Source: an uncultured Eubacteriales bacterium
Lineage (GTDB): Bacteria > Bacillota > Clostridia > Christensenellales > Borkfalkiaceae
NCBI GenBank assembly: GCA_905211955.1
Contig: CAJMCT010000061.1
Span: forward strand, 1-6,149
Length of the DNA: 6,149 nucleotides
Direction: 5' to 3'
The translations under genes were made by a program, and so were the position numbers. Of this stretch, positions 6,117 to 6,149 are shown piece by piece; position 1 is the first letter of the stretch, and the number at the start of each line of letters is the position of its first letter. The notes under the pieces are model-generated. The model was not told the DNA's origin. It worked only from the letters and a program-made list of their open reading frames with translations, and searched no databases.

Positions 6117-6149
6117 TATCAAAAACATAAAAAATGATAAAATTAACCT

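Larger units (their letters stand above)
5875..6149. other. AT-rich non-coding region with two hairpins
   Basis: No gene can be supported here. The reading frames are short and lack ribosome binding sites. Apart from the two hairpins listed separately, I see only AT-rich sequence and a weak plus-strand -10 like element TACAAT (5931-5936). A protein gene could begin at the extreme right edge (ATG at 6134), but only five codons are visible and there is no Shine-Dalgarno before it. Confidence 0.6.

Noticed and set aside
6134..6149. ATG near the right edge as a possible gene start
   Set aside because: Only five codons are visible and no Shine-Dalgarno precedes it, so it cannot be supported.

Overview
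This is an AT-rich window of chromosomal housekeeping genes from what looks like a low-GC Bacillota, most likely a Clostridia-type gut lineage. That placement is inferred from base composition, Shine-Dalgarno use, and the character of DnaA, RecF and TilS. It cannot be refined without a search. Both TGA and TAA serve as stops and nothing suggests a non-standard code.

Left part (1-3722): a minus-strand pair, dnaA then mnmG, reads towards the left edge, and mnmG is cut off by the window after 189 codons. Across a 158-bp AT-rich intergenic region lies the divergent plus-strand pair recF-maf, whose genes share an ATGA overlap. A dnaA region is normally origin-proximal, but here dnaN is absent between dnaA and recF, the two genes diverge, and mnmG directly follows dnaA. 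The intergenic region holds candidate promoters for both directions and a C6-A6-G3 block, but no recognisable consensus DnaA box.

Middle (3723-5624): a strong bidirectional hairpin terminator separates maf from the convergent minus-strand pair tilS-hpt. These two also overlap by ATGA, and hpt has a good internal Shine-Dalgarno. TilS makes lysidine at position 34 of tRNA-Ile2(CAU). Hpt salvages purine bases.

Right part (5625-6149): divergent from tilS, an almost consensus sigma-A promoter (TTGACA-N17-TATTAT) drives an initiator tRNA-fMet(CAU) gene with encoded CCA, followed by a 16-bp hairpin terminator. The remaining ~275 bp are AT-rich and have no supportable gene, but contain two more terminator-like hairpins.

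Functionally the window combines replication initiation and repair (DnaA, RecF), tRNA modification (MnmG, TilS), translation initiation (tRNA-fMet) and nucleotide-pool upkeep (Maf, Hpt). I found no mobile element, CRISPR array, toxin-antitoxin or defence system. The points most worth checking are an apparent extra nucleotide in the T-stem of the initiator tRNA, two substitutions at DNA-contact positions of DnaA combined with the lack of DnaA boxes nearby, the rearranged dnaA neighbourhood, and a tilS promoter that would give a leaderless mRNA.
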